In this document: positions 19,651-28,253 of the stretch, in pieces
How positions within the stretch are numbered: the first letter of the stretch is position 1
Layout of the letters: each line of letters begins with the position of its first letter
Assembly: GCF_902779965.1 (NCBI RefSeq)
Contig: NZ_CACZDK010000021.1
Span: 1 to 53,076 of the forward strand
Direction: 5' to 3'
Length of the DNA stretch: 53,076 nt
Source: Fibrobacter succinogenes
GTDB taxonomy: Bacteria; Fibrobacterota; Fibrobacteria; Fibrobacterales; Fibrobacteraceae
Program-made: the position numbers and the translations under genes
The notes under the pieces: model-generated
Seen by the model: only the letters and a program-made list of their open reading frames with translations
What the model was told of the DNA's origin: nothing
The model's database searches: none

Positions 19651-20319
19651 ATGGCTACAGACCTTCTAAAGTGCTTCAGGACTTTTCGCGACGATCCGCG
19701 GAAAGTCTCTTTTTCCTTGTCTTGCGGCAAGGATTCCGCCGTAATGCTCGACCTGGCATCGAAGTTCCTGGACCTGTCGAAGCACAGGTTCTTTTACATG
19801 AGCTTCTATCAGGAAGTTCTTCCGTACAAAAGAAAGTATCTTTGCGCTCTCGAACGTAAGTACGGCATAACAATCGACATTCATGAAAACCCCGTCAGGT
19901 ATGGGCTCAAGCAGTCCGAACTTTTCCGCAAGATCATGGAGCAGGACGGTACGCAGCTAATCGGCATCGGTTACAAGATTTACGACTCGCTCCAGCGCCG
20001 CGCAATTCTGAATTGTTCAGAGGAAAACGGCATCGCCATTAATTTCCCGTTCTTCGCTCCGCTTAGGGACTGGAAGAACAGGCAGGTCATGGCTTACGCA
20101 AAATCACACAGGCTCGCACTGTCGCCTGAATACTCTTTCGATGGCGTAAATAGCGAGTTTGACGAGTTCTGCGGGATGCGTGCCGTCGTACTTCGGCACA
20201 TGATAAGCGAAGAAGACTATCAGTGCGCCATAAGGCAGGACCCTAGAGTAGAGGTGGACTATGAAAGATTCAAGAACGACCCAGAGTGCATCGCGCTTAC
20301 AAAAGGCGCAGACCGTTAA
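19651..20319 (+). CDS. PAPS-reductase-like (IbrA-type) ATP-pyrophosphatase protein
   Basis: The PP-loop SLSCGKDSAVMLD near residue 22 is the ATP-binding signature of the PAPS reductase/adenine-nucleotide alpha-hydrolase family (usual form SGGKDS). The 222-residue length and the following ParB-like gene match the IbrA/IbrB pair found in many phages and integrative elements. Its reaction there is unknown; IbrA/B have been linked to gene regulation in E. coli, and the related DndC works in DNA sulfur modification. The C-terminus overlaps the ParB-like gene by 59 bp. No upstream ribosome binding site is visible. Confidence 0.8.
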   Translation: MATDLLKCFRTFRDDPRKVSFSLSCGKDSAVMLDLASKFLDLSKHRFFYMSFYQEVLPYKRKYLCALERKYGITIDIHENPVRYGLKQSELFRKIMEQDGTQLIGIGYKIYDSLQRRAILNCSEENGIAINFPFFAPLRDWKNRQVMAYAKSHRLALSPEYSFDGVNSEFDEFCGMRAVVLRHMISEEDYQCAIRQDPRVEVDYERFKNDPECIALTKGADR

Positions 20320-20986
20320 GATTATGAGGTCGGAAATCGACCTCGACGATTTCAACCCTCGCACAATTTCGGATAGCAACAGGAAAAGGCTGAAAAAATC
20401 CATCGAGAAGTTCGGCTGGATCGGTGCTCCCGTTTTCAACAGGCGTACCGGACACATCGTTGGCGGTCACCAGAGACTGTCCGCGCTCGATTCGCTGATG
20501 GGGAAGGCCGATTACGAGCTTGACGTTATCGAGGTCGATTTGAGCGAAAGGGAGGAGCTCAAGCTTAACGTCGCGCTGAACAATACGGACATGCAGGGCG
20601 AATACGACTTCGGGGCCATCAATTCATTATGCAAGGAATTTGACATCGACCCGGTGAACGACCTTCTATTTTCCGAAGAGCTCGCTTCCGTCGAGTTCCC
20701 AGACTTCGACTGTTCGGACGCCGGATTTGGAAGCGTCCCGAAGAAAGAAGTTTCCGAGGAGGAAAAGGAAGAGTACAGGGCCGCAAGGCGTGACCGTGCA
20801 GAAAAACACCGCAAGCACGACGAAGAATTCGGAAACTACAACATCGACGAGCTGAAGGGCGTCCTTACGGTCGTATTCAAGAGCGAAAGCGACAAGAGGA
20901 TGTTCATGTCGTCGCACGGATTGCCGGAAGAAAAAAGGGCCGTCTCTTTCGACGACCTTAAACAAATGATGAACGGCGAATTATAG
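20261..20986 (+). CDS. ParB/sulfiredoxin-fold (IbrB-type) protein
   Basis: Residues 20-110 contain the ParB-like core: DFNPRTISDSNRKRLKKSIE, FGWIGAPVFNRRTGHIVGGH and QRLSALDSL, with the GHQR motif. The end (LTVVFKSESDKRMFMSSHGL) is typical for phage versions next to PAPS-reductase-like genes and terminases. Some relatives bind nucleotides or nick DNA. I chose the start at 20261 because GAGGTGGACT precedes it, although this makes a long overlap with the previous gene. Confidence 0.8.
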   Translation: MKDSRTTQSASRLQKAQTVKIMRSEIDLDDFNPRTISDSNRKRLKKSIEKFGWIGAPVFNRRTGHIVGGHQRLSALDSLMGKADYELDVIEVDLSEREELKLNVALNNTDMQGEYDFGAINSLCKEFDIDPVNDLLFSEELASVEFPDFDCSDAGFGSVPKKEVSEEEKEEYRAARRDRAEKHRKHDEEFGNYNIDELKGVLTVVFKSESDKRMFMSSHGLPEEKRAVSFDDLKQMMNGEL

Positions 20987-20987
20987 C

Positions 20988-21317
20988 CTACTTTGCAATT
21001 TCGATGAACGTCTGCGGCCAGGATCTTATCTGGTCGCCGTTCTTTTTTCTGTAATATGCCATTGGACGCGGCTTGTCGAAGTATGCGACGACACGGGCCA
21101 CCCAGCTATAATCTTTTTCTCCGTTCTTTTCGGCACCGAAAAAGAAAATTACACCCTGCCAGGCGTAAGTTCCGCTGACGTGTACGATGGCGAGGAATGG
21201 CTCCTTCTCGTCGGTGGTCGGTGCGTACTTCCTGAACTCGATTTGCTTGTCACCGCGCAGAATCTCTTGCCAGTACTCTTTTTTAAGAGAAATTGCTATT
21301 CTTTTCATTTTTTTCAT
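20988..21317 (-). CDS. Second ASCH-domain protein
   Basis: IAISLKKEYWQEILRGDKQI followed by EFRKYAPT gives the ASCH start; the remaining strands (HVSGTYAWQGVIFFFG, SWVARVVAYF) complete the small barrel over about 108 residues. It is convergent with the ParB-like gene, one base apart. None of its possible starts (ATG 21315-21317, GTG 21318-21320, ATG 21306-21308) has a ribosome binding site, and the promoter lies very close, so the mRNA may be leaderless or nearly so. Confidence 0.7.
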   Translation of the reverse strand: MKKMKRIAISLKKEYWQEILRGDKQIEFRKYAPTTDEKEPFLAIVHVSGTYAWQGVIFFFGAEKNGEKDYSWVARVVAYFDKPRPMAYYRKKNGDQIRSWPQTFIEIAK

Positions 21318-21321
21318 CACG

Positions 21322-21380
21322 ATAAATCTAGATTTATAGCGTCTTTCTGAATATTACTAAATCATTACTTTTTGCTTACT
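21322..21380 (-). promoter_or_regulatory. Early-type promoter with 16-bp palindrome
   Basis: ATAAATCTAGATTTAT (21322-21337) is a perfect palindrome directly upstream of the ASCH gene. TTTAGT (21356-21361) and TATAAA (21333-21338) are 17 bp apart; a second, weaker pair shifted toward the gene would put the transcript start at the start codon. TTTTTGCTTACT (21369-21380) is the element seen at other early promoters. Confidence 0.6.
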
Positions 21381-21537
21381 TCATGAAAGCATAGCCCCGA
21401 TATTCACTTTTTGTTGATTTTTTTATTATAAAAAACTTATCTTTATTGCAGAAAACTCTCACACAGGGGTTGTAATATCATGTTTTTTGTAAAAATTTTT
21501 GTACCTTGTAGCGTTCAAGGTCTAACGAGGTTTTGGT

Positions 21538-22089
21538 ATGGGCAGAAAGACTAAACCTAGCGCGCGAGAAATTGCGAACTTGAAGCCCATTCGAAATCGA
21601 GAACGGGCTAAGGAGCTTAGCGCTCTCGGCCTTAAAAAAAGACTTGAAAACAAGGACAGAAAGAAGCTTCTGCTTGACGACATCCGCGAAGTTGTCACAG
21701 CAGAAATCGCTGTCCCCAAGGCGCTTTACGACTCAATGAGGGAACTCCACGTGCCTATCAAGGCAAAGGAAACGATCGACAAGGTTGTTTTCTATCGTGC
21801 CCTTTTGAGGGCTATCAAGGAAGGAAACGCGGACCAGCTTCTGAAAATTGCGGACTTCGCCGGCATGAGGTTCACGGAAGAAGAGACGAACGCTTCCGCA
21901 ATGACTCCGGACACAGAAATGATGCTGTCCACCATCTTTGCGCAGGGCCGCAAGGTCGAACCGAAGCAGCCTAAATCGAATGCGGTCGATAAAGCGGACG
22001 GAGAAAGTTCCGCAAGCAATGAATCGGCAAATGACGAGGGCGCTGTTCATTCGGAGCCTGCCATAACCGTTTTTTCCGGGCTGGGGTAA
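21538..22089 (+). CDS. Terminase small subunit (probable)
   Basis: The product is basic at the N-terminus (MGRKTKPSAREIANLKPIRN), has a helical middle and an acidic, Ser/Asn-rich tail. It sits immediately before the large terminase, ending 3 bp upstream of it, in the usual order. Small subunits bind the packaging site and are poorly conserved, so identity rests mostly on position and the helical basic region. GAGG eight bases before the ATG is the ribosome binding site. It is the first gene of the late operon. Confidence 0.65.
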   Translation: MGRKTKPSAREIANLKPIRNRERAKELSALGLKKRLENKDRKKLLLDDIREVVTAEIAVPKALYDSMRELHVPIKAKETIDKVVFYRALLRAIKEGNADQLLKIADFAGMRFTEEETNASAMTPDTEMMLSTIFAQGRKVEPKQPKSNAVDKADGESSASNESANDEGAVHSEPAITVFSGLG

Positions 22090-22092
22090 ACG

Positions 22093-23415
22093 ATGGCTTT
22101 TGTATGGACTCCGGATTTGCTTTGCAGGGTGCGCGACTATCCGCACCTTTTGGGCCACATGGTCGGAAAAACAAAGTTGACCGAACTGCACAGCGACTGG
22201 ATCAAGCTCGTATGGGACACCCAACCCGGAAAGCACTTCTCGCTCATGTCTCACCGTGGCGCCTACAAGACTACGGCGATAACGGAGATGGGCATTATTT
22301 ACCATCTGCTGTTCCATCCGTCTGACCGTATAGCGCTTATACGTGAGACATACACCGAGGCGGCAAAGACGCTCGACACGATTAAGAAGTACATGGAAAG
22401 CCCGGCGCTAAAGAGCCTTTTCGCATTCGCCCACCACAAGGAGCCATTCGCGGTGCGTTCGCCAGAAGGTTCCGTGCTTTACTCGTTCAAGAGGACTGTG
22501 ACGAAGGAGAACAGCATCGACGCATACGGAATCAACCAGGTTCCGACAGGCTCGCACTACGACCGCATACTTTGTGACGACATCGTAACGATTAATTCCC
22601 GTCTTTCGCGAGCATGCCGCGAGAGAGTGAAGCAAGGCGTCCTCGAAATCGTGACTAACATCATCGACCCGGGAAAGAGCTGTTATTTTGTCGGTACGCC
22701 GTGGCATTACGACGATGCGTGGGCGATGAAGAACGACGAGGGAAAGCTTGTCATTCCGGAAGCATTAAAGTTTAGGCCGCAGGACACGGGCATCTTGAGC
22801 CAGCAGGAACTTGCCGAGAAACGCTCGACAACTACGGCTTCTCTTTTCGCTATCAACTACATGCTTGACACTTCCGTAAAGGACGAGGGGCAGATTTTCG
22901 ACGAGCCAATCTATGGCGATTGGGATTACTCCATACGGCCTACACGCATTCACGGCCATCTTGACGCCGCGTGGGATGGAACTTGTACGAACGCGCTTAC
23001 AATCATGGCGGAGCGACCCGACGGGAAGATTCAGGCTTACGGCAAGATTTACCCCGGAACGTTCGAGGACTGCAAGGGCGACATTGCGCGCGAATGCCGT
23101 TTGCGCAACGTTCGAAATTTCCACATCGAGAAAAATCCCGACAAGGGAATGGCGGCGGGCGAGCTTCGCAAGGTGCCTGGATTCCCGACGGTTCACCCGT
23201 ATTCCGAAAGCATGAACAAGGACATCAAGATCGTGGCGTTCCTCAAGAAGTGCTGGCAGCGTATCGTGTGGGATTCGAACACCGACCCGAACTATCTTAA
23301 CCAGATAAACGACTACCGACCTGGGCAGGACCCGCGCGACGCTCCCGACAGCGCATCATCGTTGATTAGGCAGGCCATTTACAAGGGTGGCGGTCCGGGC
23401 GCTCTCTACACATGA
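22093..23415 (+). CDS. Terminase large subunit
   Basis: It has the ATPase Walker A variant SHRGAYKTT near residue 53, Walker B followed by acidic residues (DRILCDDI), the coupling motif VGTPWHYDD and, in the nuclease half, HLDAAWDGT with further acidic residues downstream. The 440-residue length fits the smaller myovirus terminases. It cuts concatemeric DNA and drives it into the prohead through the portal encoded next. GGGGTAAACG precedes the ATG. Confidence 0.9.
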   Translation: MAFVWTPDLLCRVRDYPHLLGHMVGKTKLTELHSDWIKLVWDTQPGKHFSLMSHRGAYKTTAITEMGIIYHLLFHPSDRIALIRETYTEAAKTLDTIKKYMESPALKSLFAFAHHKEPFAVRSPEGSVLYSFKRTVTKENSIDAYGINQVPTGSHYDRILCDDIVTINSRLSRACRERVKQGVLEIVTNIIDPGKSCYFVGTPWHYDDAWAMKNDEGKLVIPEALKFRPQDTGILSQQELAEKRSTTTASLFAINYMLDTSVKDEGQIFDEPIYGDWDYSIRPTRIHGHLDAAWDGTCTNALTIMAERPDGKIQAYGKIYPGTFEDCKGDIARECRLRNVRNFHIEKNPDKGMAAGELRKVPGFPTVHPYSESMNKDIKIVAFLKKCWQRIVWDSNTDPNYLNQINDYRPGQDPRDAPDSASSLIRQAIYKGGGPGALYT

Positions 23416-23448
23416 GATGGATAAATTTTTAACAAAGGAAAAACAACC

Positions 23449-24771
23449 ATGAAAAACTTATCAAGCCTATTCCGACTGGATGCGTGGAAGAACGTTCTTG
23501 CAGGCATCGGCTCTCGAAAGGACAAGTCCGCACTTCCCGTTGACTCCGTGCCCGGTTTCCCGCGCATGGTAGACGTGCAGCTTGAAGCGCTCTACTATAC
23601 CGACGGGCGCATCAAGAACGCCGTGAACATCATAGCCGAGAAGATGATGCAGAACGGCTTCGAGGTGGAAGGCGACGACGGCAGTCTCTTCAAGGCCTTC
23701 GGCAACCTTAACGGACCGGAGGCTTTCACCGAGGCGCTGAAATGGACCAGAATTTTTGGCGGTGCCATAATCGTACTCGATGTGGCAGGATCCGGTGAAT
23801 GGGATACGCCGTGGGACCCGTCCAAGGGCGGAAAGATACGAGAACTCCGCGTCTATCCGCGCACCCGCGTTGAACTCGGCATGATGGAAGCGGTCAAGAT
23901 GCCCGAATCGCTCTACTTCGAGAAGTACGAACGCTATATCCTGCGATCCGCATCGGGAACTTTCTTTACAGTCCACGCATCGCGCTGCATCATTTTCAAG
24001 TCTGTAACGAAAGTGGATGCCGCATTCCCAGGCTGGCTCGATTACGAGCGCTTCTGGGGTCTTTCGGCTATTTACGAAGGCCTTGAGGACGCCCACCACT
24101 TCGGAACGACCGTACAGGGAATTTCGCATCTCGTCAAGGAATGCTCCATCGTCAAGTACAAGATGTCCAACCTCGAACAGCTTGTTGCCGAGAACAACTA
24201 CAAGGCAATCGAGACACGCATGGAGGCCATCGACGAACAGAAGAGCATCATCAACGGCGTAATGCTTGGCGAGGGCGAAGACTGCACCCGCGAGAATTTC
24301 TCCTTTGCCGGGTTGCCAGAAATTTGGGACCGTCAGGCGATGAGCGTTGCTGGCTCCTACCGCATCCCGGTAACGTTGCTGTTCGGCCGTTCCGCCGCGG
24401 GCATGAACGCCACGGGTCAGGGCGACGACGACAACTTCAATTCATACATAGCGGGGCTACAGCAGACCCAGGTATTGCCACAGCTTCTGCAACTCATGGG
24501 AATCTTGAACGCCGGCCTAAAGGCGGTCGATGTCTCGGACGGACCGCTTACAATCAATTTCAACCCGCTCTCGAAGCGCGACCAGAAGACAGACGCCGAG
24601 ACGAGGGAAATTCAGAGCCGTACAGACAAGAACTACATGGACGCTGGTGTATTGAGCCAGGAGGAAGTGAGGAAGAACCGCTTTGTCGGCGGCTATGCGC
24701 TTGACACAAGCGTAGAAGATGAAGTTCCTCCGTCTTTCAGCCTTGAAGGCGAAGGCGGTAAGGGGGAATAG
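23449..24771 (+). CDS. Portal protein, DUF1073 family
   Basis: The sequence is typical of DUF1073 portals: LEALYYTDGRIKNAVNIIAE, ALKWTRIFGGAIIVLDV and the C-terminal PVTLLFGRSAAGMNATGQGD. At 440 residues it has normal length. The portal forms the dodecameric ring at one head vertex through which DNA is packaged. An AAAGGAAAAAC ribosome binding site lies upstream. It ends four bases before the MuF gene. An acidic Gly-rich tail follows residue 430. Confidence 0.9.
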   Translation: MKNLSSLFRLDAWKNVLAGIGSRKDKSALPVDSVPGFPRMVDVQLEALYYTDGRIKNAVNIIAEKMMQNGFEVEGDDGSLFKAFGNLNGPEAFTEALKWTRIFGGAIIVLDVAGSGEWDTPWDPSKGGKIRELRVYPRTRVELGMMEAVKMPESLYFEKYERYILRSASGTFFTVHASRCIIFKSVTKVDAAFPGWLDYERFWGLSAIYEGLEDAHHFGTTVQGISHLVKECSIVKYKMSNLEQLVAENNYKAIETRMEAIDEQKSIINGVMLGEGEDCTRENFSFAGLPEIWDRQAMSVAGSYRIPVTLLFGRSAAGMNATGQGDDDNFNSYIAGLQQTQVLPQLLQLMGILNAGLKAVDVSDGPLTINFNPLSKRDQKTDAETREIQSRTDKNYMDAGVLSQEEVRKNRFVGGYALDTSVEDEVPPSFSLEGEGGKGE

Positions 24772-24774
24772 TTT

Positions 24775-26685
24775 ATGAACCCTACAAGCAAATTCATAAA
24801 CGACCTGAAAAGGGCGGGAGGTATGACGCGAGCAAAGTTGCGCCGTTTGAAGGCGCGAACGTGGAAATATCCGCTTGCCCTTGAACGGCAATACACTTCG
24901 TCCATTTCAAGCTTCCTGCAGAAGCGGTGGAAGGCTTACGCCGCCGTTGCTGTACCGATGATGGTTCCGCGAGAAGATGCGCTTGAAGATTTGGAGCCGG
25001 AGCCGGGAACGAACGGCCCAGCCATCGGCGGTATCGTCAATATCGCAAGGACTGTTGACAAGTTCAACAAGAAAGAACTGCAGGCGTTCAAGGAAATAGC
25101 CATCGGGGAGGCGTTCGCTGAAGATGAACCGTGGGTGAAAAACGTTATAGACTCATGGTCTCGCGAACAGGTATCGCTTATAACGAAGGCTTCGCAGGAC
25201 ATGCTGGACACCGTAGCCCGCCGCATACGCGAAGGCGTTAAGTCTGGCAAGAGCGCAAGGCAGGTGACCGCCATGATAAATGCGGACCTTCCGGGAATTA
25301 GCTACCGCCGAGCCCGCATCATTGCACGTGACCAGACCGCAAAGCTGAACTCCGCGCTTACGCAGGGCCGAATGGCTGACGCCGGAATAGAGACCTACAT
25401 TTGGAGCACGTCCGAGGACGAGCGAGTAAGGGGCAATCCTACAGGCCTTTATCCTAAAGCGTTGCCGAGCCATTATGCGATGAACGGCAAAGTTTGCCGC
25501 TGGGACGATCCGACCGTATGGCTTGAGAACGGCGAGTGGGTGAAGCGTGCCGGCGATGCGCCGTATCTTCACCCCGGAATGGACATAATGTGCCGTTGCG
25601 TGGCTATACCTAACTGGGATGAGCTTGAGGGCGTCGGTGCAAGCGAATTGCCGGAACCGGAGCCTGTGGATGTTGAGCCGCCAAAAGTCGATGTGACCGA
25701 AGACCAAGGACTTTTTCAAAATGAGAAAACTTTTGTCGATAATTTGAGCTCTAGGTTCAATGTTGATGAAATAGAAACTGAACAGCTTGATAGCGCTTTT
25801 TCAATGATTAAGCGAATGCCAATAGATGCTCAAAAGGCATATGAAATGGTATTGACTCGATTTGTCGCGGACATTTCAAATGGCGGGAAGGCAGAATTTA
25901 ACACAGATTCAAAGAAAATTTTGTTATTCGCAAAAGCAAAAGGAAACGACCTTGTTCATGAAGCCGGTCATGCAATAGACAACATGATAGGTACAAAGTA
26001 TGGACGTGATTTTGCATCTGCGGTAAAACGCGGAAAATTCGGAAACCGAAACCTTGGTGAAATTGTCAAGGACGAATTCGTATCCCCGATTTTGGAAAGT
26101 GCAAAAGCATATAGGCTTGAGGCCTTGCGCGATGCAGCCAAGAAAATCACGCCAGAAGTTTTCGAAATAATAAAAAAGAATTCCGAACAATATATTCAAG
26201 CGAATAAAATACTTTTTGCCATTTCTGACATGGATGTAGATCGAGATGTGAAAGTATTTATTTTGTCTCTATTTAATTCGGATGCAGGGGATGATGTAAT
26301 AAAATCTTTGGCCGCAGGGAATACAAAAAAGTCAATAGAACATCTTGCCGTTGCGTTGAACAATCCAGATTATGGGCAATTCTTTAGTATGGTAGACTCA
26401 ATGACAAGACCTATGCGCGAATTAAAGGAACTCGCCAAAGGGTCAAGAAGCATCAACTCCATTTCCGACATGTTCGAGGCTGCGACTGGTATTCCTGGAA
26501 TTTTTGATGACTTCGGACATGGCTTTGGATATTGGGCGTTTAGCCCCGATCGAAAATCTGGCGAGGCGTTCGCTGAAATTCTCGAAATGATAGGTAGCGA
26601 TGAAAAAGGGACAAGGAAAATTCTTGACAAGTACCTTCCGACGGCACGCGACTTTGTATTAGATTTGATAAAGGAGACAAGATAA
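24775..26685 (+). CDS. MuF-like minor head protein fused to a C-terminal zincin metallopeptidase domain
   Basis: Residues 1-300 are MuF: ARIIARDQTAKLNSALTQGR and the closing HPGMDIMCRCVAIPNWDEL, as in Mu gpF and SPP1 gp7, which sit inside or on the head near the portal. From about residue 305 the DNA becomes visibly AT-richer and encodes a different domain. It carries VHEAGHAIDN (HExxH with H395, E396, H399) and, about 200 residues on, SGEAFAEILEM, whose E597 or E601 is a fitting third zinc ligand as in lethal-factor-type zincins. MuF proteins with C-terminal toxins are known polymorphic effectors that can be delivered with phage DNA. The next gene is a good immunity candidate. Protease activity is inferred. 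Confidence 0.8.
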   Translation: MNPTSKFINDLKRAGGMTRAKLRRLKARTWKYPLALERQYTSSISSFLQKRWKAYAAVAVPMMVPREDALEDLEPEPGTNGPAIGGIVNIARTVDKFNKKELQAFKEIAIGEAFAEDEPWVKNVIDSWSREQVSLITKASQDMLDTVARRIREGVKSGKSARQVTAMINADLPGISYRRARIIARDQTAKLNSALTQGRMADAGIETYIWSTSEDERVRGNPTGLYPKALPSHYAMNGKVCRWDDPTVWLENGEWVKRAGDAPYLHPGMDIMCRCVAIPNWDELEGVGASELPEPEPVDVEPPKVDVTEDQGLFQNEKTFVDNLSSRFNVDEIETEQLDSAFSMIKRMPIDAQKAYEMVLTRFVADISNGGKAEFNTDSKKILLFAKAKGNDLVHEAGHAIDNMIGTKYGRDFASAVKRGKFGNRNLGEIVKDEFVSPILESAKAYRLEALRDAAKKITPEVFEIIKKNSEQYIQANKILFAISDMDVDRDVKVFILSLFNSDAGDDVIKSLAAGNTKKSIEHLAVALNNPDYGQFFSMVDSMTRPMRELKELAKGSRSINSISDMFEAATGIPGIFDDFGHGFGYWAFSPDRKSGEAFAEILEMIGSDEKGTRKILDKYLPTARDFVLDLIKETR

Positions 26686-26927
26686 TGACAACAGACGAAC
26701 TTCTGAAAAACAGCGATCTCGAAGATTACTGCCTCTTGAACGGCTATTCAATAGTTTATAATAGATGGACCGATTCGCTTGTATTTTCCCGAGACGGTAA
26801 TGATTACATTGTCAAGGAAGAATTTTCAGACGATGATGTCTTGAAGGCAATCGACGGACTGCCCGAAGGCGATCCTCTGTTTCAGTTCCTTGAGCAATAC
26901 GAGCCGCCAGCTGACGAAATCTTGTAA
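26685..26927 (+). CDS. Small acidic protein, candidate immunity partner of the MuF zincin
   Basis: The start codon overlaps the stop of the MuF gene by one base (TAATG). The 80-residue product is markedly acidic (NSDLEDYCLLNG, EEFSDDDVLKAIDG, EQYEPPADEIL), as many immunity proteins are, and shares the AT-rich composition of the toxin domain instead of that of the structural genes around it. It is not part of the usual head-gene set at this place. I recognise no named family. Confidence 0.65.
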   Translation: MTTDELLKNSDLEDYCLLNGYSIVYNRWTDSLVFSRDGNDYIVKEEFSDDDVLKAIDGLPEGDPLFQFLEQYEPPADEIL

Positions 26928-27027
26928 TTTTGCAACGATGGACGGTTTTGAAGGCTGTGTTTTGCCGTTTTCAATGCCGTTTTTTGTACATTATGCTTAA
27001 AATTTTGTTATTATTTTCTTAAAATAA

Positions 27028-27036
27028 AATTATATT
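27028..27036 (+). promoter_or_regulatory. Late-operon promoter motif AAATTATATT, possibly giving a leaderless mRNA
   Basis: TATATT at 27031-27036 is part of AAnTTATATT, also found before genes at 32307, 39138 and 43985. Here only six bases separate it from the ATG at 27043, so transcription would begin at or next to the start codon, and no ribosome binding site is present. Confidence 0.45.
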
Positions 27037-27042
27037 TTGGGT

Positions 27043-28251
27043 ATGAACAAGAATAAAGACTCTTTGCAGGTGTCCCAAAGCCGCCTAGACTGGTACCAGG
27101 ACGCCATCGATTACGAGACGAACCCGGCTGAAAAGACCGCCGAGGGATTCTTGATTGCCCGTGCTCCGGTGACTTCCATCGGTGTTTTTTCTTACAGAAA
27201 CCCGGACGGCTCCGAACGCCGCGAGCTTCGCCTTCCCGAAGAAGTCTTTGCCGAAGAAAGCCTTGCGTCGTTAAAGATGAAGCCGCTCACGCTTCTTCAC
27301 CCAGACGAAAAGGTTACGCCCGAAAACGTCGGCAAGTTGTCCGTCGGTTCTGTAGGCTCCGACGTGACATCCGATTCATACAGAGTTTATGTGTCTTTGA
27401 GCGCGACGAAAAAAGACGCCGTTGACGCCGTTGAAAACGGTTCCGCGCGTTCACTTTCTTGCGGCTATGATTGCGACATCGAATGGACTAGCGGTACGTG
27501 GATGGGCATGAAATATGACTGCATCCAGCGCAAGATCCGCTACAATCACGTCGCTCTGGTCCCGGTTCCGCGAGCTGGCGACGGAAACGCTATCCGCATG
27601 GATTCCGCAGGAACTCCGACTCTCCCCGACATGAACAAGCACGAAAATAACACGAACCAAGAGGACAAGATGGACAAGATTCACCTTGACGGGGCTGATT
27701 ATCAGGCGGAGCCCCAGGTAATTGCCGCCTATAACAAGGCCGTGGACCGCGCCGACGGGCTTGAAAAGGAACTCGAAAAGGCGCGTAATGACGCCAAGGA
27801 ACAGCTCGACAAGCTTACCGCCGCAAAGTCCACCGTAGAAGCCGAACGCGACTCCCTCAAGGAACGCCTCGACGCAATGGAAAATGAAATGCCGGGCAAG
27901 ATTGAAAAGGCAATCAAGGACCGTCTTGAACTTGTTGGCAAGGCTACCGCCGCAGGCGTTGAAGTCAAGGCCGACATGGCCGATGCCGACATCAAGAAGG
28001 CTGTCATTTCCAAGGTATTCCCGTCCGCAAATCTTGATGGCAAGGATGATGCCTACATCGCAGCGCGTTTCGATTACGCTTGCGAACTTAGCGCCACCAA
28101 GGGAGACGAAAAGAGCCGCAAGGACGCAGCGGACATTCCGTCTGCAAATCACGAACTTTCCGCCCAGGATCAACTCGATGCCGCCAAGAAGCGTTACAAC
28201 GAACGCATGGACGGCGCCTGGAAGGATGAACCCAAGAACAAGGAGGCCTAA
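27043..28251 (+). CDS. DUF2213 prohead protease fused to a scaffold-like coiled coil
   Basis: Residues 1-195 match DUF2213 (RLDWYQDAIDYETNPAEKTA, GSARSLSCGYDCDIEWTSG, YNHVALVPVPRAGD), thought to be a capsid-maturation protease; His and Ser in NHVALVPVPRAG and ARSLSCGY are likely catalytic. Residues 215-400 are a charged coiled coil resembling a scaffold, so protease and scaffold are one polypeptide of about 402 aa. A TTG six bases earlier is an alternative start. No ribosome binding site is seen. Confidence 0.8.
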   Translation: MNKNKDSLQVSQSRLDWYQDAIDYETNPAEKTAEGFLIARAPVTSIGVFSYRNPDGSERRELRLPEEVFAEESLASLKMKPLTLLHPDEKVTPENVGKLSVGSVGSDVTSDSYRVYVSLSATKKDAVDAVENGSARSLSCGYDCDIEWTSGTWMGMKYDCIQRKIRYNHVALVPVPRAGDGNAIRMDSAGTPTLPDMNKHENNTNQEDKMDKIHLDGADYQAEPQVIAAYNKAVDRADGLEKELEKARNDAKEQLDKLTAAKSTVEAERDSLKERLDAMENEMPGKIEKAIKDRLELVGKATAAGVEVKADMADADIKKAVISKVFPSANLDGKDDAYIAARFDYACELSATKGDEKSRKDAADIPSANHELSAQDQLDAAKKRYNERMDGAWKDEPKNKEA

Positions 28252-28253
28252 TC

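Noticed and set aside
23449-28251. Mu-like transposable phage
   Set aside because: Portal and MuF families resemble Mu-type heads, but no MuA/MuB transposase genes or Mu-type ends are present.
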